A stretch of DNA of 64,000 nucleotides from Mammaliicoccus sciuri (lineage in GTDB: Bacteria; Bacillota; Bacilli; Staphylococcales; Staphylococcaceae), in the NCBI RefSeq assembly GCF_025561425.1, contig NZ_CP094824.1:806001-870000 (forward strand). Reading direction: 5' to 3'. A program made the position numbers and the translations under genes. Shown here piece by piece: positions 7,000 through 16,398 of the stretch (positions within the stretch are counted from its first letter, which is position 1; every line of letters starts with the position of its first letter). The notes beneath the pieces are model-generated. The model had not been told where the DNA came from, did no database searches, and saw only the letters and a list, made by a program, of their open reading frames with translations.

Positions 7000-8436
7000 T
7001 TAATAGTCGTTTTCGTTTGTGATACGTCTTAAGTGTGGATATTTAGAACGTATTACATATACAAGTAATGTTAGTGCGGCAAATACGATTGCGATAAGTC
7101 CGATTATAAGCATTGATTGTCCATAAGTTACGTCGCTTGTGAAGTTGAAGATATTTTCTCTTAGTGCTTTAATAACATAACTCATTGGAGAGAATGGGTG
7201 TAAGTCTTGGAAGAACTTACCTGATAATTCTATTGGGAATGTACCTTCACTTGATCCTAATTGTAAGATTAATAATATAATCGCTAAGAATTTACCGATA
7301 TTACCTAATACAACTGTTAGGAATGTCACAATCATGTATGCTGCAATACTCCATAAGATGAGTGTTAAAGTAAAGTATCCTGGATTGGCGATATCAATTT
7401 CAAATCCGTATAAACATAGTACCGCTAATGCTAATGCTGATCCTAAAGCTTGCATCATGAATATTGCAAACTTACTTAACCACCATTTGAAACCTGTGGA
7501 ATCACCAATTCGTTTATCGATAGGGTAAACTGCTGAGAATGCAACTGCACCTACATATAAACTTAATGATAGGATATATGGCGCAAAGCTTTGACCATAG
7601 TTATTAACTTCTGTTAAATCATCTTCGTTTGATACGACTGGTTTATTGATTGCTTTAACATTTTTATCTTCAAAGTATTTATCATCTGATTGTTTAATAG
7701 CTTTATCTATATTCGCTTTTAATTTATCATTGTTAGCTTGTAAATCACTTAAACCTTGAGATACTTTCATACTGCCTTGTAAAAGTTGTTGTCCTTCAGC
7801 GCCAGCCATTGGAGCAAGTTGTTCTAATCCAGATTCAACTTGTTTATTACCGTCAATGAGTTGAGATTCTGCATCTGACATTTGTCCAAGTGCTTTAGAA
7901 GTATCTTTATAATCATCTGTTAATTTATTCATACCTTTAAATGATTCTGAAATATATTTCTCACGAACAGATTCACTTAAATCATATTCAACAGCTGTAA
8001 TAGCTTTAGTTGCGATTTGTGAACCAGTGTAACTATAACCAGGGTTCGTTTTGACATTTAAGTCGATTTTTTTAGGATTTTTGTCTAACATAGATCCTGC
8101 ATTTTTAGTCGTTTCAGATGGAATTGAAATGACAGCATAAGATTCACCATGTTCTAAATGTTTGTCTGCAGTTTTTTGAGAAACAAATTCCCATTTAAAT
8201 TTATCATTGTCTTTTAATTTATCTACTACATCATTACCGATGTTTGTCTTTTCACCATTGATTTTTCCGCCGTTATCGCTATTTACTACAGATATCTTTA
8301 ATGAATCCGTCTTTCCGTATGGATCCCATAAAGAACCTACAAATACTGAACTATAAATAAGTGGAATAAGCATAATTGCTATAAGTGATACGAGTAAGAA
8401 CTTATGTGTCCATAAATTTTTTATATCATCAAACAT
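7000..8436 (-). CDS. YhgE/Pip-family membrane protein (ABC-2 permease-like)
   Basis: A protein of about 478 residues of the YhgE/Pip family: one N-terminal membrane helix (about residues 10-32, LLVSLIAIMLIPLIYSSVF), a large extracellular domain of some 240 residues, then five or six helices resembling an ABC-2 permease. The N-terminal LWTHKFLLVSLIAIMLIPL pattern and the G-SYAVISIPS segment fit the family; the EsaA component of type VII secretion is a distant relative. The function is probably export or tolerance to a membrane-active compound. Two starts are possible: ATG 8436 (MFDDIKNLW) or ATG 8445; both overlap the marR gene, so the two are translationally coupled. It probably forms an operon with marR under the twin operators upstream. 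Confidence 0.85.
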   Translation of the reverse strand: MFDDIKNLWTHKFLLVSLIAIMLIPLIYSSVFVGSLWDPYGKTDSLKISVVNSDNGGKINGEKTNIGNDVVDKLKDNDKFKWEFVSQKTADKHLEHGESYAVISIPSETTKNAGSMLDKNPKKIDLNVKTNPGYSYTGSQIATKAITAVEYDLSESVREKYISESFKGMNKLTDDYKDTSKALGQMSDAESQLIDGNKQVESGLEQLAPMAGAEGQQLLQGSMKVSQGLSDLQANNDKLKANIDKAIKQSDDKYFEDKNVKAINKPVVSNEDDLTEVNNYGQSFAPYILSLSLYVGAVAFSAVYPIDKRIGDSTGFKWWLSKFAIFMMQALGSALALAVLCLYGFEIDIANPGYFTLTLILWSIAAYMIVTFLTVVLGNIGKFLAIILLILQLGSSEGTFPIELSGKFFQDLHPFSPMSYVIKALRENIFNFTSDVTYGQSMLIIGLIAIVFAALTLLVYVIRSKYPHLRRITNENDY

Positions 8437-8887
8437 GATTAACATTGTCCTTTCCTGTTATAAGTTTATTAGCTTTCTCTAATTGTTTAACAAACGTTAT
8501 AATCTCTTCGTCTGAAAAGTGAGAAGACAGTTTACGATTAAATGTTTCGTAAATAACATCTTCAGTACGCTTTACAAGTTCTAAACCTTTATCTGTTAGC
8601 AAAACAGATTTCTCTCTCTTATCTTCGCCTTGCTGAATAGCAATGAGGTCTAGATGCTTCAATTTATTAATTCTGTTTGATATAGCAGTCTTAAAGACAC
8701 CTTGTTTAGCAGCAATAAAACTGTATGTGCATCTAGGAAAATCTTTAATAATTTTTAAAGTTTGATATTGTTCTTTAGAAACAACTTCATCTAACCCAGA
8801 ATTATTTAAAATCTTTGCAACTTCACTGTGTATATTAATGATGGATTCTTGGAATAGGTTAAAAGCTTTTTTTAATTCTTCTTCCAT
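8429..8887 (-). CDS. MarR-family transcriptional regulator
   Basis: A 152-residue winged-helix repressor. The recognition region reads FIAAKQGVFKTAISNRINKL and the wing DKREKSVLLTDKGLELV, which contains the family-typical D-R-K-LT pattern. Long helices at both ends would make the dimer interface. The ATG at 8887 follows AGGAGGTG. It overlaps the YhgE/Pip gene downstream, so it is very likely the local regulator of that transporter-like protein and of itself. Two matching palindromes lie directly upstream, one overlapping its own ribosome site. The ligand is unknown. Confidence 0.92.
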   Translation of the reverse strand: MEEELKKAFNLFQESIINIHSEVAKILNNSGLDEVVSKEQYQTLKIIKDFPRCTYSFIAAKQGVFKTAISNRINKLKHLDLIAIQQGEDKREKSVLLTDKGLELVKRTEDVIYETFNRKLSSHFSDEEIITFVKQLEKANKLITGKDNVNHV

Positions 8888-8890
8888 AAT

Positions 8891-8909
8891 TAGTACACCT
8901 CCTGTACTT
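8891..8909. promoter_or_regulatory. MarR operator 1, over the ribosome site
   Basis: TAGTACA-CCTCC-TGTACTT, 6 of 7 arm positions symmetric, has the same 5-base spacer as the stronger site 30 bp upstream. It spans the AGGAGG of marR, so binding would block the start of the transcript. Confidence 0.6.
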
Positions 8910-8920
8910 AATACAAAGAG

Positions 8921-8943
8921 TATAGTACACCCTATGTACTATA
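8921..8943. promoter_or_regulatory. MarR operator 2, perfect palindrome
   Basis: TATAGTACA and TGTACTATA are perfect 9-bp arms around a 5-base spacer. It sits where the marR promoter should be. The repeated architecture and position make it the main operator of the marR-yhgE unit. Confidence 0.7.
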
Positions 8944-8970
8944 ATTGCAAGAGGTTTAACTCAAAAAAAT

Positions 8971-8984
8971 ACAATCGTTTGCGT
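8971..8984. promoter_or_regulatory. Upstream LacI-type half-degenerate operator
   Basis: ACAATCGTTTGCGT resembles the palindrome TGCAATCGTTTGCA located 65 bp downstream. It could be an auxiliary site for MalR, allowing looping at the maltose promoter. Confidence 0.4.
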
Positions 8985-9035
8985 GTAAAGGCTTTCTTTT
9001 GAAAATAAATAGTTTATATTCTCATAAATTATTAA

Positions 9036-9049
9036 TGCAATCGTTTGCA
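9036..9049. promoter_or_regulatory. LacI-type (MalR) operator of the maltose operon
   Basis: TGCAATCGTTTGCA is a near-perfect 14-bp palindrome of the LacI/GalR class with a central CG. It lies ten bases before the -35 box. MalR, encoded in the operon, is the natural candidate. Confidence 0.65.
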
Positions 9050-9058
9050 TAAAAATTG

Positions 9059-9087
9059 TTGACTTTTTAACTTTTTACACATATGAT
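9059..9087 (+). promoter_or_regulatory. SigA promoter of the maltose operon
   Basis: TTGACT (9059-9064) and TATGAT (9082-9087) are separated by 17 bases. Operators lie upstream and a cre site downstream. Confidence 0.75.
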
Positions 9088-9104
9088 AAATCTATATCAA
9101 ATTT

Positions 9105-9118
9105 TGAAAACGATTACA
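9105..9118. promoter_or_regulatory. cre site for CcpA
   Basis: TGAAAACGATTACA agrees with every position of the cre consensus TGWAANCGNTNWCA. It lies about 18 bases after the -10 box and 19 bases before the msmX start, so CcpA would block elongation when glucose is present. Confidence 0.75.
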
Positions 9119-9136
9119 ATTATGGAGGGTTTATCT

Positions 9137-10237
9137 ATGGCTGAAATGAAATTAGAGAATATAAAGAAGACTTACGACAAAGGTAATACTGTAGTACATG
9201 ATTTTAACTTACATATAAAAGATAAAGAGTTTATTGTTTGCGTTGGTCCATCAGGGTGTGGAAAGTCTACAACTTTGAGAATGATCGCAGGATTAGAAGA
9301 TATTACATCAGGAAATTTTTTAATTGATGATCGAAGAATGAATGATGTCGCACCGAAAGATAGAGATATCGCAATGGTCTTTCAAAATTATGCATTATAC
9401 CCACATATGACAGTCTATGACAATATGGCATTTGGACTTAAACTACGAAAAATGAATAAAAAAGAAATAGATAAAAGGGTTCAATACGCAGCTGAAATTC
9501 TTGGTTTGAAGGAATACTTGCCAAGAAAACCTAAAGCTTTATCAGGTGGTCAAAGACAAAGGGTTGCATTAGGTCGAGCAATTGTAAGAGATGCGAAAGT
9601 ATTCTTAATGGATGAACCTTTATCTAATTTAGACGCGAAATTAAGAGTTCAAATGAGAACAGAAATATTAAAGTTGCATGAACGATTACAAACTACAACG
9701 ATTTATGTCACGCATGACCAAACAGAAGCTTTAACGATGGCAACACGTATTGTTGTCTTAAAAGATGGCGATATTATGCAAATAGGTACACCGCGTGAAG
9801 TATATGACGCACCGGAGAATGAGTTTGTTGCACAATTTATTGGATCACCAGCAATGAATATTTTTGACGCAAAAGTTAATAAAGACGAGTTAGTGATTGG
9901 CAATCAAGTGATTAAATTAAATGAAAGTAAAGCACGCATGTTAAATCATAACGGCTATGATGGCAAGACGATACGATTCGGTATTCGACCAGAAGATATT
10001 CATGATGAACCTGTATTTATCAATGCTAATAAGGATTTAACCTTTAAGACTAAAGTACTTGTTAGTGAATTATTAGGTTCTGAAATTATGATTCACGGAT
10101 TATTTAATGATGAAGAAATTTGTGCCAAGTTAGATGCTAGAACAGTCATTCATCCAAATGATGAAATTGAGCTCGCATTAGATTTAAATAAATGTCACTT
10201 CTTTGATAAAGAAACTGGAGAAAAAATAAAAAATTAA
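9137..10237 (+). CDS. msmX: Sugar ABC transporter ATPase (MsmX/MalK type)
   Basis: A 366-residue ATPase that powers carbohydrate importers. Walker A is GPSGCGKST, the Q-loop is MVFQNYALYPH, the signature is LSGGQRQRVALGRAI, Walker B is VFLMDEPLSNLD, and the switch histidine is in YVTHDQTEA. A C-terminal TOBE/MalK regulatory region (about residues 240-366, with IRFGIRPEDI) is present. Start at ATG 9137, after GGAGGG, giving MAEMKLENIKKTY. It is the first gene of the maltose operon, 41 bases before malE. In Firmicutes such ATPases often serve several sugar transporters, so its role may be wider than maltose. Confidence 0.93.
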   Translation: MAEMKLENIKKTYDKGNTVVHDFNLHIKDKEFIVCVGPSGCGKSTTLRMIAGLEDITSGNFLIDDRRMNDVAPKDRDIAMVFQNYALYPHMTVYDNMAFGLKLRKMNKKEIDKRVQYAAEILGLKEYLPRKPKALSGGQRQRVALGRAIVRDAKVFLMDEPLSNLDAKLRVQMRTEILKLHERLQTTTIYVTHDQTEALTMATRIVVLKDGDIMQIGTPREVYDAPENEFVAQFIGSPAMNIFDAKVNKDELVIGNQVIKLNESKARMLNHNGYDGKTIRFGIRPEDIHDEPVFINANKDLTFKTKVLVSELLGSEIMIHGLFNDEEICAKLDARTVIHPNDEIELALDLNKCHFFDKETGEKIKN

Positions 10238-10278
10238 TTGATTGAGTGAATTAACAATTAATGAAAGAAGGGGATTAG

Positions 10279-11532
10279 ATGAAACATATAATAAAAGTTT
10301 GCTCAATATTACTCGTGACATTATTGCTTGCAAGTTGTGGTCCTAATCGAACACAAGAAGATATTGATAAAGCATTAAATGATGATGAAAAAACGGCCAA
10401 ACCTAAGTCACTTACGATGTGGGTAGATGGCGATAGACAAATGGCTTTTTATAAGAAAGTAACGGAAGATTATACAAAAAAGACAGGTATTAAAGTCATT
10501 CTTAAAAATTCAGCTCAAGATGATCAAGTAGATAACTTGTCACTTGATGGTCCTTCAGGTAATGGACCTGACTTATTCTTTCAACCGCATGACCGTGCAG
10601 GAGATGCTTATTTACAAGGATTAGCAGCAGAAATTGAATTTACAGATGAAGAATTGAAAGGTTATTCCAAAGAAGCATTACAAACTTTAAATTATGAAGG
10701 TAAACAGTTAGCATTACCCGTTATCGTAGAATCAACGGCTGTTGTCTATAATAAGAAACTCGTTAAGACACCACCGAAGACGATGGATGATGTTGAAAAA
10801 ATCGCAAAAGATGTAACGGACAAAGATAAAAAGCAATATGGATTTATGTTTGATGCAAAGAACTTCTACTTTAATTATCCATTTTTATTCTCTCAAGGCG
10901 GATACATATTTAAAGAAGAAAAAGATGGATTTAATACAAATGATGTTGCAGTAAATGCTCCATCTGTCGTGAAAAATGGAGAGAGATTACAATCTTGGTA
11001 TGACAAAGGTTATATTACGAAGTCAGCTAATCAAGATGTAATTGTAGGACTGTTTAAAGAAGGCAAAGTAGGTATATTTCTAACAAGTCCTTGGCAAACG
11101 AATGAGTTCAAAGAAGCACTTGGCGATGATTTTGGAACAGCAACTTTCCCAACTGATAATGGTAAAGAAATGAAACCATTCTTAGGGGTAAGAGGTTGGT
11201 TTATATCCGAATATAGTGAAGAGAAGTACTGGGCTAAAAACTTAATGCTGTATTTAACAAATAAAGATAATATGCAGAAATATACAGATGAAATGCAAGA
11301 AATTACAGGTCGTACAGACGTTTCTTCTAAAAATGAATTATTAAAGCCATATGAAGAACAAGCTCAAAATGCTATTCCAATGCCAAACATTCCAGAGATG
11401 AGTCAAGTATGGGATCCGATGGGAAATGCAGCGACATTTATATCCAACGGTAAAGACCCTAAAGAAGCGCTTGATGAAGCGAAAAACGGTATTGATGAAC
11501 AAGTAGAAATTATGAATGCATCTAAAAAATAA
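10279..11532 (+). CDS. malE: Maltose/maltodextrin-binding lipoprotein
   Basis: A 417-residue solute-binding protein of the family 1 sugar-binding type. The signal peptide ends in the lipobox LLASC with the lipidated Cys20. SLTMWVDGDRQMAFYKKV opens the mature domain, and the IVESTAVVYNKKL and VGIFLTSPWQTNEF segments are characteristic of MalE/MdxE proteins. It should be anchored to the outer face of the membrane and deliver maltodextrins to MalFG. The ATG at 10279 follows GAAAGAAGGGG. Fourteen bases separate its stop from malF. Confidence 0.92.
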   Translation: MKHIIKVCSILLVTLLLASCGPNRTQEDIDKALNDDEKTAKPKSLTMWVDGDRQMAFYKKVTEDYTKKTGIKVILKNSAQDDQVDNLSLDGPSGNGPDLFFQPHDRAGDAYLQGLAAEIEFTDEELKGYSKEALQTLNYEGKQLALPVIVESTAVVYNKKLVKTPPKTMDDVEKIAKDVTDKDKKQYGFMFDAKNFYFNYPFLFSQGGYIFKEEKDGFNTNDVAVNAPSVVKNGERLQSWYDKGYITKSANQDVIVGLFKEGKVGIFLTSPWQTNEFKEALGDDFGTATFPTDNGKEMKPFLGVRGWFISEYSEEKYWAKNLMLYLTNKDNMQKYTDEMQEITGRTDVSSKNELLKPYEEQAQNAIPMPNIPEMSQVWDPMGNAATFISNGKDPKEALDEAKNGIDEQVEIMNASKK

Positions 11533-11546
11533 AAGAAGGTGTGAAA

Positions 11547-12809
11547 ATGAGAAATCCAAAATTAGCAGCCATGCTATCGATTATTCCAGGTATTGGCCAA
11601 TTCTATAATAAAAGATATATAAAAGGTAGTATATTTATCGTATTTTTTATTAGTTTCATTTCAGTATTTTATCAATTTATGAATATTGGATTCTGGGGAT
11701 TATTCACTTTAGGTACAGTGCCTAAACTAGATGATTCTAGGGTTCTATTAGCACAAGGTATCATTTCGTTATTATTAATTGCATTTGCAATCACTTTATA
11801 TGTCGTAAATATCATAGATGCTTATCGTAATGCAGATCAATATAATAAAGGATTTGAAATTAAAGATAGTAAAGGTCGAATGACGGCGACATGGGATAAG
11901 ACTTTCCCATATTTATTAATATCACCAGGTATCTTTTTATTAATATTTGTTGTCGTATTTCCACTTTTATTCATGTGTTTTTTAGCTTTTACAAATTACA
12001 ATTTATATAATGCACCACCTAGACATTTATTAGAATGGGTAGGATTTGATAACTTTAAATCATTAGTTACAGTACCTATTTGGAAGACAACATTCTTTAA
12101 CGTATTAACTTGGACGATTGTTTGGACTTTAGTAGCGACTACTTTACAAATCGCGTTAGCGTTATTGCTCGCTATTATTGTTAACCACCCACTTATTAGA
12201 TTTAAAAAGCTTATTAGAACAGTATTAATCTTACCTTGGGCAGTTCCATCGTTTGTAACAATATTAATCTTTGCTGCCATTTTTAATGATGATTTCGGTT
12301 CGATTAATAATGATATCTTGCAACCATTATTTGGTATTGCACCAGCTTGGTTAAATGATCCATTCTGGGCAAAGGTTGCTTTAATCTTAATTCAAGTTTG
12401 GCTTGGATTCCCATTCGTATTCGCTTTATTCACTGGTGTTCTACAAAGTATTTCATCAGACTGGTACGAAGCGGCAGATATGGACGGCGCATCAAGTTGG
12501 CAAAAATTTAGAAATATTACGTTTCCACATATTTTATTTGCGACTGCACCATTATTAATTATGCAATACGCAGGAAACTTTAATAACTTTAATTTAATTT
12601 ACTTATTTAATAAAGGTGGTCCACCTGTTTCTGGTCAGAATGCAGGTAGCACAGATATCTTAATTTCATGGGTTTATCGATTAACATTTGATATGCAAAA
12701 TTATAATATGGCCGCAACGATTTCATTAATTATCGGTGTGTTTATTGCCATTATTGCATTCTTACAATTTAGAAAGACAAGTACTTTTAAAGATGAGGGG
12801 GATATTTAA
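11547..12809 (+). CDS. malF: Maltose ABC transporter permease MalF
   Basis: A 420-residue inner-membrane permease. An N-terminal hydrophobic region carries MLSIIPGIGQFYNKRYIKG, followed by the permease core with the coupling (EAA) loop DWYEAADMDGASSWQKFRNITFP. About eight membrane helices are expected. ATG 11547 has AAGGTG at ideal spacing; the GTG at 11541 falls inside that ribosome site. It overlaps malG by one base (TAATG), so the two are coupled and made in equal amounts. Confidence 0.92.
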   Translation: MRNPKLAAMLSIIPGIGQFYNKRYIKGSIFIVFFISFISVFYQFMNIGFWGLFTLGTVPKLDDSRVLLAQGIISLLLIAFAITLYVVNIIDAYRNADQYNKGFEIKDSKGRMTATWDKTFPYLLISPGIFLLIFVVVFPLLFMCFLAFTNYNLYNAPPRHLLEWVGFDNFKSLVTVPIWKTTFFNVLTWTIVWTLVATTLQIALALLLAIIVNHPLIRFKKLIRTVLILPWAVPSFVTILIFAAIFNDDFGSINNDILQPLFGIAPAWLNDPFWAKVALILIQVWLGFPFVFALFTGVLQSISSDWYEAADMDGASSWQKFRNITFPHILFATAPLLIMQYAGNFNNFNLIYLFNKGGPPVSGQNAGSTDILISWVYRLTFDMQNYNMAATISLIIGVFIAIIAFLQFRKTSTFKDEGDI

Positions 12810-13651
12810 TGAATAAGAAGAATAAAAATATATTAAGAGAGATTATCATGTATGGCATTTTGATTATTATGTTTATTATCATTATTTATCCATTACTGTG
12901 GACTTTAGGGTTATCACTTAACTCAGGTTCCAATCTTTATGGTTCTTCTATGATACCGAAAGATGCATCTTTGAAAAATTATATTTATTTACTAACTGAT
13001 CCATCGAGTGATTATCTCACTTGGTATAAGAATACTTTAATCGTGGCGACGGCTAATGCTCTATTTTCTGTAATCTTTGTTGGTTTAACATCATATGCAT
13101 TTTCAAGATATCGTTTTGTCGGTAGAAAATACGGGCTGATTGCATTTTTAATTTTACAAATGTTCCCGGTATTGATGGCAATGGTAGCAATTTATATCTT
13201 ATTAAATACAATAGGCTTATTAGATTCACTATTCGGTCTTACTTTAATTTATATAGGTGGTTCCATTCCGATGAATGCTTTCTTAGTTAAAGGATATTTC
13301 GATACAATTCCTAAAGAATTAGATGAATCTGCTAAAATAGATGGTGCAGGACATATGAGAATATTTTTCACAATTATGTTACCGTTAGCTAAACCGATTC
13401 TAGCAGTTGTTGCACTATTTAATTTTATGGGACCATTTATGGACTTTATTCTGCCAAGAATTCTATTACGAAGTCCTGAAAAATACACACTAGCAGTCGG
13501 ATTATTTAATTTTATAAATGATAAATTCGGAAACAACTTTACAGTATTTGCTGCTGGGGCAATGATGATTGCAATACCAATCTCAATAGTATTCTTATTA
13601 TTACAAAGATACTTAGTGACTGGTTTAACGGCAGGTGCTACAAAAGGATAA
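12809..13651 (+). CDS. malG: Maltose ABC transporter permease MalG
   Basis: The 280-residue partner permease of MalF, with six predicted helices. The coupling loop is IPKELDESAKIDGAGHMRIFFTI, with the EAA-type pattern E-A-IDGAG. The C-terminus ends TGLTAGATKG, as is typical of MalG proteins that contact the ATPase. Its ATG overlaps the malF stop. The regulator malR follows after 15 bases. Confidence 0.92.
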   Translation: MNKKNKNILREIIMYGILIIMFIIIIYPLLWTLGLSLNSGSNLYGSSMIPKDASLKNYIYLLTDPSSDYLTWYKNTLIVATANALFSVIFVGLTSYAFSRYRFVGRKYGLIAFLILQMFPVLMAMVAIYILLNTIGLLDSLFGLTLIYIGGSIPMNAFLVKGYFDTIPKELDESAKIDGAGHMRIFFTIMLPLAKPILAVVALFNFMGPFMDFILPRILLRSPEKYTLAVGLFNFINDKFGNNFTVFAAGAMMIAIPISIVFLLLQRYLVTGLTAGATKG

Positions 13652-13666
13652 TAAAGGAGTGATCTC

Positions 13667-14671
13667 GTGGTTACAATAAAAGATGTTGCGAAAGAAGCAA
13701 ATGTTGCACCATCAACAGTATCAAGAGTGATTAGTGGACATAAAAGTATAAGTGAAAAGACATCAAAGAAAGTAAAAGCTGTGATGAAGCAATTGGGATA
13801 TCAACCTAATATTGCCGCGAGAACACTTGTAACACAAAAATCTAAAACGATTGGTTTAATTTTAAAATCAGCTTCTAAAGAAATGAAGCAAAACCCATTC
13901 TTTACAGATGTTCTGATGGGGATATCAATAGCTTGTAAACAAAGAGAATATTCAACGATTATGACAACGTCAGTTGAACAAGCTGACCTATTAGTTGAAG
14001 TAGAAAATCTCATTAAATCTAAATCAATAGATGGCTTTATTATGCTTTATTCAAAAGAGAATGATCCCGTTACACAACTACTCAAAAAATATCAATTTCC
14101 GTTTGTTGTTGTAGGGAAACAACTAAGCGAAAGAGAAATTATTCATATCGACAATGATAATGTCGAAGCAAGTCAAATGATTACAGAATTTATGATTCGA
14201 AAAGGCCATGAACATTTAGCTTTTATAGCTGAACCAGATTCATATGCTGTTGCATTAGACAGGGTAGAAGGCTTTAAGAAAGCTTGCGATAAACATGGTA
14301 TCAACCAATATGAAATTTACCATGCAAATCCTAACAGAGATGAAATATTAGCAATCATTAAAGAAATGAAAGAAAGTGCGACTTTCCCTACAGCGATTAT
14401 TACGTCAGATAGCATGATCAATATTAATTTATTAAGTGCATTATATGAACTTAATATAAGAGTGCCAGATGAAGTGATGACAGCAACTTTTAATGATTCA
14501 TTTATTAATACTTTTGCTTCACCGCCTCAAACGGTCGTGAATATTTATCCTGAACATTTAGGTGAGGAAGCGGGTATAGCTTTAATTAAACTGATTGAGA
14601 ATCCTAATATTTTAAGAAAAAATACGATTATTCCAACAGATATAATAGAGAGAAAATCAACGATAAAATAA
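13667..14671 (+). CDS. malR: LacI-family maltose operon regulator
   Basis: A 334-residue LacI/GalR repressor. The helix-turn-helix and hinge read TIKDVAKEANVAPSTVSRVIS at residues 2-22, and the periplasmic-binding-like effector domain runs from about residue 60, with SKTIGLILKSASK. The start is GTG at 13667 after AAAGGAG. It lies inside the operon between malG and the glucosidase gene, so it would control its own synthesis. The palindrome TGCAATCGTTTGCA before msmX suits this class. Confidence 0.9.
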   Translation: MVTIKDVAKEANVAPSTVSRVISGHKSISEKTSKKVKAVMKQLGYQPNIAARTLVTQKSKTIGLILKSASKEMKQNPFFTDVLMGISIACKQREYSTIMTTSVEQADLLVEVENLIKSKSIDGFIMLYSKENDPVTQLLKKYQFPFVVVGKQLSEREIIHIDNDNVEASQMITEFMIRKGHEHLAFIAEPDSYAVALDRVEGFKKACDKHGINQYEIYHANPNRDEILAIIKEMKESATFPTAIITSDSMININLLSALYELNIRVPDEVMTATFNDSFINTFASPPQTVVNIYPEHLGEEAGIALIKLIENPNILRKNTIIPTDIIERKSTIK

Positions 14672-14682
14672 GAGGTGACTGA

Positions 14683-16341
14683 ATGATGGAGGAACGAATT
14701 TGGTGGAAAGAAGCGGTATGTTATCAAGTTTATCCTAGAAGTTTTAATGATTCTAACAATGATGGTATTGGTGACATAAATGGTATTAGAGAAAAGTTAG
14801 ATTATTTGAAAGATCTAGGTATAGATGTGATTTGGGTTTCGCCAATATTTAAATCACCTAATGATGATAATGGTTATGATATTAGTGATTATCAAGATAT
14901 TATGGATGAGTTTGGAACGATGGAAGACTTCGAATTACTTTTAAAAGAGACACACGATAAAGGTATGAAACTCATATTGGATTTAGTCATCAATCATACA
15001 TCAGATGAACATCCTTGGTTTATCGAGTCTAAATCGAGTAAAGACAATCCTAAAAGAGATTGGTACATATGGCAAGAAGGTAAAGACGGCAAAGAACCTA
15101 ATAACTGGGGAAGTATATTCAACGGTTCAGCTTGGGAAAGAACTGAAGAAACAGATGAATACTACTTGCATATTTTCAGTAAAAAACAACCTGATTTAAA
15201 TTGGGAGAATGAAGCGGTTCGCTCTGAATTATATAATATGATTAACTGGTGGTTTGATAAAGGTATCGATGGTTTCCGTGTAGATGCGATTACACATATT
15301 CAAAAATCATTTGAAGATGGGGACATACCAGTCGAACCAGGTGATGAGCAGTATAAAGCAGCATTTGAACGCTATACGAATAGACCAGGAATATTAAATC
15401 ATTTATGTGAATTGAGAGATGAAACATTCAATAAATATGACATTATGACAGTAGGGGAAGCAAATGGTGTTAGTCCTGATGATGCGAATGATTGGGTAGG
15501 CTTTGATAATGGTATATTTAATATGATTTTTCAGTTTGAACATTTAGGATTATGGAATACAGAAGATAGCGGATTTGATGTTATACAATATAAAAATATT
15601 ATGTCTAAATGGCAAGACCAACTTGAAGGTGTGGGCTGGAATGCGCTATTTATCGAAAATCATGATCAACCAAGACTCGTTTCAACTTGGGGAGATGATG
15701 AGCAGTATTGGTATGAAAGTGCAACAAGTCATGCGACAAATTATTTCTTACAAAAAGGCACACCATTTATTTATCAAGGACAAGAAATAGGGATGACAAA
15801 TTATCCGTTTGAATCATTAGAAGATTTTAATGACGTTTCTGTTAAAAATGAAATTAAATTGAAAGAACAAAATGGGGAAGATACATCATCTTTATTAAAT
15901 AATTTAAGTAAAGTAAATAGAGATAATTCACGTACAATGATGCAGTGGGATAATCGTGAGTATGCAGGATTTTCAACAACAGAACCATGGTTCCACGTAA
16001 ATCCAAATTACAAAACAATCAACGGAGCAGATCAATTAGAAGATGATCATTCTGTATTAAATTATTATAAGCGTTTGATTCAATTGAAAAAAGATTACGA
16101 CGTGTTTAATTACGGTAAATACGAACTAGTCGAAAAAGATCATAAACAAATCTATAGTTATAAGCGTATATTAGATAACGAAGAAGTTATTATTATGAGT
16201 AACTTAACAGACGAGAAAGCTAGTATCACATATCCACTCAATATAGAAAAAAGTAAGTTATTATTACACAACTATACAACAATAGAAGATATAAACATAT
16301 TAGAACCATTTGAAACAAGAGTATATCTAATAGAAGAATAA
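14683..16341 (+). CDS. malA: Alpha-glucosidase, GH13 family
   Basis: A 552-residue cytoplasmic glycoside hydrolase of family 13 (oligo-glucosidase group). The four conserved regions are visible: DLVINHTS, GFRVDAITH with the nucleophile Asp, VGEANGV with the acid/base Glu, and ENHDQPR with the transition-state Asp. The residue after the nucleophile is Ala rather than Val, which in this subfamily points to alpha-1,4 (maltase) rather than alpha-1,6 action; this is inference. The ATG at 14683 follows AGAGGTGA; ATG 14686 is an alternative. Last gene of the maltose operon, followed by a terminator. It would release glucose from imported maltose and maltodextrins. Confidence 0.93.
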   Translation: MMEERIWWKEAVCYQVYPRSFNDSNNDGIGDINGIREKLDYLKDLGIDVIWVSPIFKSPNDDNGYDISDYQDIMDEFGTMEDFELLLKETHDKGMKLILDLVINHTSDEHPWFIESKSSKDNPKRDWYIWQEGKDGKEPNNWGSIFNGSAWERTEETDEYYLHIFSKKQPDLNWENEAVRSELYNMINWWFDKGIDGFRVDAITHIQKSFEDGDIPVEPGDEQYKAAFERYTNRPGILNHLCELRDETFNKYDIMTVGEANGVSPDDANDWVGFDNGIFNMIFQFEHLGLWNTEDSGFDVIQYKNIMSKWQDQLEGVGWNALFIENHDQPRLVSTWGDDEQYWYESATSHATNYFLQKGTPFIYQGQEIGMTNYPFESLEDFNDVSVKNEIKLKEQNGEDTSSLLNNLSKVNRDNSRTMMQWDNREYAGFSTTEPWFHVNPNYKTINGADQLEDDHSVLNYYKRLIQLKKDYDVFNYGKYELVEKDHKQIYSYKRILDNEEVIIMSNLTDEKASITYPLNIEKSKLLLHNYTTIEDINILEPFETRVYLIEE

Positions 16342-16349
16342 TAAGTTGA

Positions 16350-16384
16350 AATCCGAGACAACAGGCTTTGTCTCGGATTTTTTA
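16350..16384 (+). terminator. Terminator of the maltose operon
   Basis: AATCCGAGACA and TGTCTCGGATT form an 11-bp stem with an 8-base loop, then six T residues. Confidence 0.92.
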
Positions 16385-16398
16385 TTTGTGGATGGGGA

